Part shown: positions 63,350 to 64,000 of the stretch, piece after piece | How positions within the stretch are numbered: the stretch's first letter is position 1 | Layout of the letters: every line of letters begins with the position of its first letter | Assembly (NCBI GenBank): GCA_963736235.1 | Contig: CAVTOR010000027.1 | Span: 1-64,000 of the forward strand | Length of the DNA: 64,000 bases | Source: CAVORB01 sp963736235 | Lineage (GTDB): Bacteria > Pseudomonadota > Gammaproteobacteria > Chromatiales > Chromatiaceae | Direction: 5' to 3' | Program-made: the position numbers and the translations under genes | The notes under the pieces: model-generated | The model's database searches: none | What the model was told of the DNA's origin: nothing | The model's input: the letters and a program-made list of their open reading frames with translations, nothing else

Positions 63350-64000
63350 ATGCAGATCGAAGACTCGGACCTGTTGCGCAGCCGCTGTTACATCGGCGGC
63401 GAGTGGCTGGAGGCGGACAACGCGGCACGCCTGGACGTCACCGATCCCGCCAGCGGCGAGGTCGTCGCCCGGGTGCCGAACCTGGAGGCGGCGGAGACCC
63501 GGCGCGCGATCGAGGCCGCCGAGCGGGCCTGGCGGCCCTGGCGGGAGCTGACCGCCGCGGAGCGGGGGGCAATGCTCCGGCGCTGGCACGATCTGATGCT
63601 GGAGAATCAGGAGGATCTGGCGCGCATCATGACGGCGGAGCAGGGCAAGCCCTTGGCCGAGGCGCGGGGAGAGATCGCCTACGCCGCCTCCTTTCTCGAC
63701 TGGTTCGCGGAGGAGGGCAGGCGCGTCTACGGCGACCTGATCCCTCCGCATCAGGCGGGACAAGCGCATCCTGGTGCTCAAGCAGCCCATCGGCGTGTGC
63801 GCCGCCATCACCCCCTGGAACTTTCCCGCCGCCATGATCACCCGCAAGGCGGGCGCGGCACTGGCCGCCGGCTGCCCCGTGGTGGTCAAGCCCGCGGCCG
63901 AGACGCCGCTATCCGCCCTGGCGCTGGCGGTGCTGGCGGAGCGGGCGGGCATCCCCGCGGGCGTGTTCAACGTGATCACGGGAGAGGCCGTCGCCATCGG
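63350..64000 (+). CDS. gabD: Succinate-semialdehyde dehydrogenase-type aldehyde dehydrogenase, partial, one frameshift
   Basis: Aldehyde dehydrogenase N-terminus, cut by the window end. ATG 63350 with GGAGG upstream (MQIEDSDLLRSRCYIGGEWL). VTDPASGEVVARVPNLEAAE, IMTAEQGKPLAEARGEIAYA and FLDWFAEEGRRVYGD are GabD-like. One extra G near 63758 shifts the frame. After it the sequence continues KRILVLKQPIGVCAAITPWN, FPAAMITRKAGAALAAGCPV and VVKPAAETPLSALALA, the NAD(P)-binding core. The catalytic cysteine lies beyond the window. Another C5-C6 semialdehyde dehydrogenase cannot be excluded. The shift is probably a sequencing error. Confidence 0.85.
   Translation, partial: MQIEDSDLLRSRCYIGGEWLEADNAARLDVTDPASGEVVARVPNLEAAETRRAIEAAERAWRPWRELTAAERGAMLRRWHDLMLENQEDLARIMTAEQGKPLAEARGEIAYAASFLDWFAEEGRRVYGDLIPPHQAGQAHPGAQAAHRRVRRHHPLELSRRHDHPQGGRGTGRRLPRGGQARGRDAAIRPGAGGAGGAGGHPRGRVQRDHGRGRRHR

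Noticed and set aside
63277..63837. Alternative 186-codon plus-strand frame over the aldehyde dehydrogenase
   Set aside because: Out of frame with the clear GabD sequence; arginine/glycine-rich shadow.

Overview
This window reads as a chromosomal segment of a GC-rich gammaproteobacterium, most likely a member of the Chromatiales/Ectothiorhodospiraceae. The main evidence is the tig-clpP-clpX-lon-hupB-tRNA-ppiD-fabI-peptide ABC transporter block, which matches the gene order I recall from Pseudomonas aeruginosa around PA1800-PA1811. It is supported by an OxyR whose redox cysteines fall at exactly 199 and 208, by hda, and by a purM-purN pair. The genus is inference.

Layout. (1) 1-16.5 kb is accessory DNA. 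Two inverted copies of a ~100-bp sequence (4-102 and 16441-16540, outer 32 bp identical) bound it. Inside are a twice-frameshifted IS5-type transposase, a complete RIT (recombinase-in-trio) element with 29/30 terminal inverted repeats and flanking 8-bp direct repeats, a minus-strand run of small exported or lipid-anchored proteins of mostly unknown function (5.2-10.6 kb), and a divergent two-component pair: an AraC-type response regulator and a giant EvgS-like hybrid kinase with three sensor domains. (2) 16.5-25 kb holds a thioredoxin/CcdA-like fusion, a zinc-ribbon protein, a HIRAN protein, a coiled-coil MscS channel, a NupC transporter, a short LOV photoreceptor that reads into a (CCTG)11 microsatellite, and hslO. 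Three copies of a hairpin-rich dispersed repeat lie between these genes. (3) 25-46 kb holds cfa, an acetyl-CoA-synthetase-like ligase with its own acyl carrier protein, a divergent Pat acetyltransferase, small unknown genes, DUF3108-purN-purM, pgsA, hda-wrbA, arsC, a thioredoxin-like protein, acyP, sfsA, a receiver-like/CpdA phosphodiesterase fusion, oxyR with rubrerythrin, and an acyl-CoA ligase. (4) 46.5-64 kb is the conserved proteostasis block, followed by an Npp/Yej-type peptide transporter and the 5' part of an aldehyde dehydrogenase of the GabD type.

How parts work together. OxyR and rubrerythrin form a peroxide-response unit with a near-consensus OxyR site between them. Pat is the known class of enzyme that acetylates and silences AMP-forming acyl-CoA synthetases, and it sits head-to-head with such an enzyme. 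Trigger factor, ClpXP, Lon and PpiD cover folding and degradation.

Caution. Single-base indels interrupt many genes, including purM (two homopolymer changes), ppiD, an ABC permease and gabD. The most economical reading is residual sequencing error, so calls of 'broken' genes here should be confirmed against reads before any biological conclusion.
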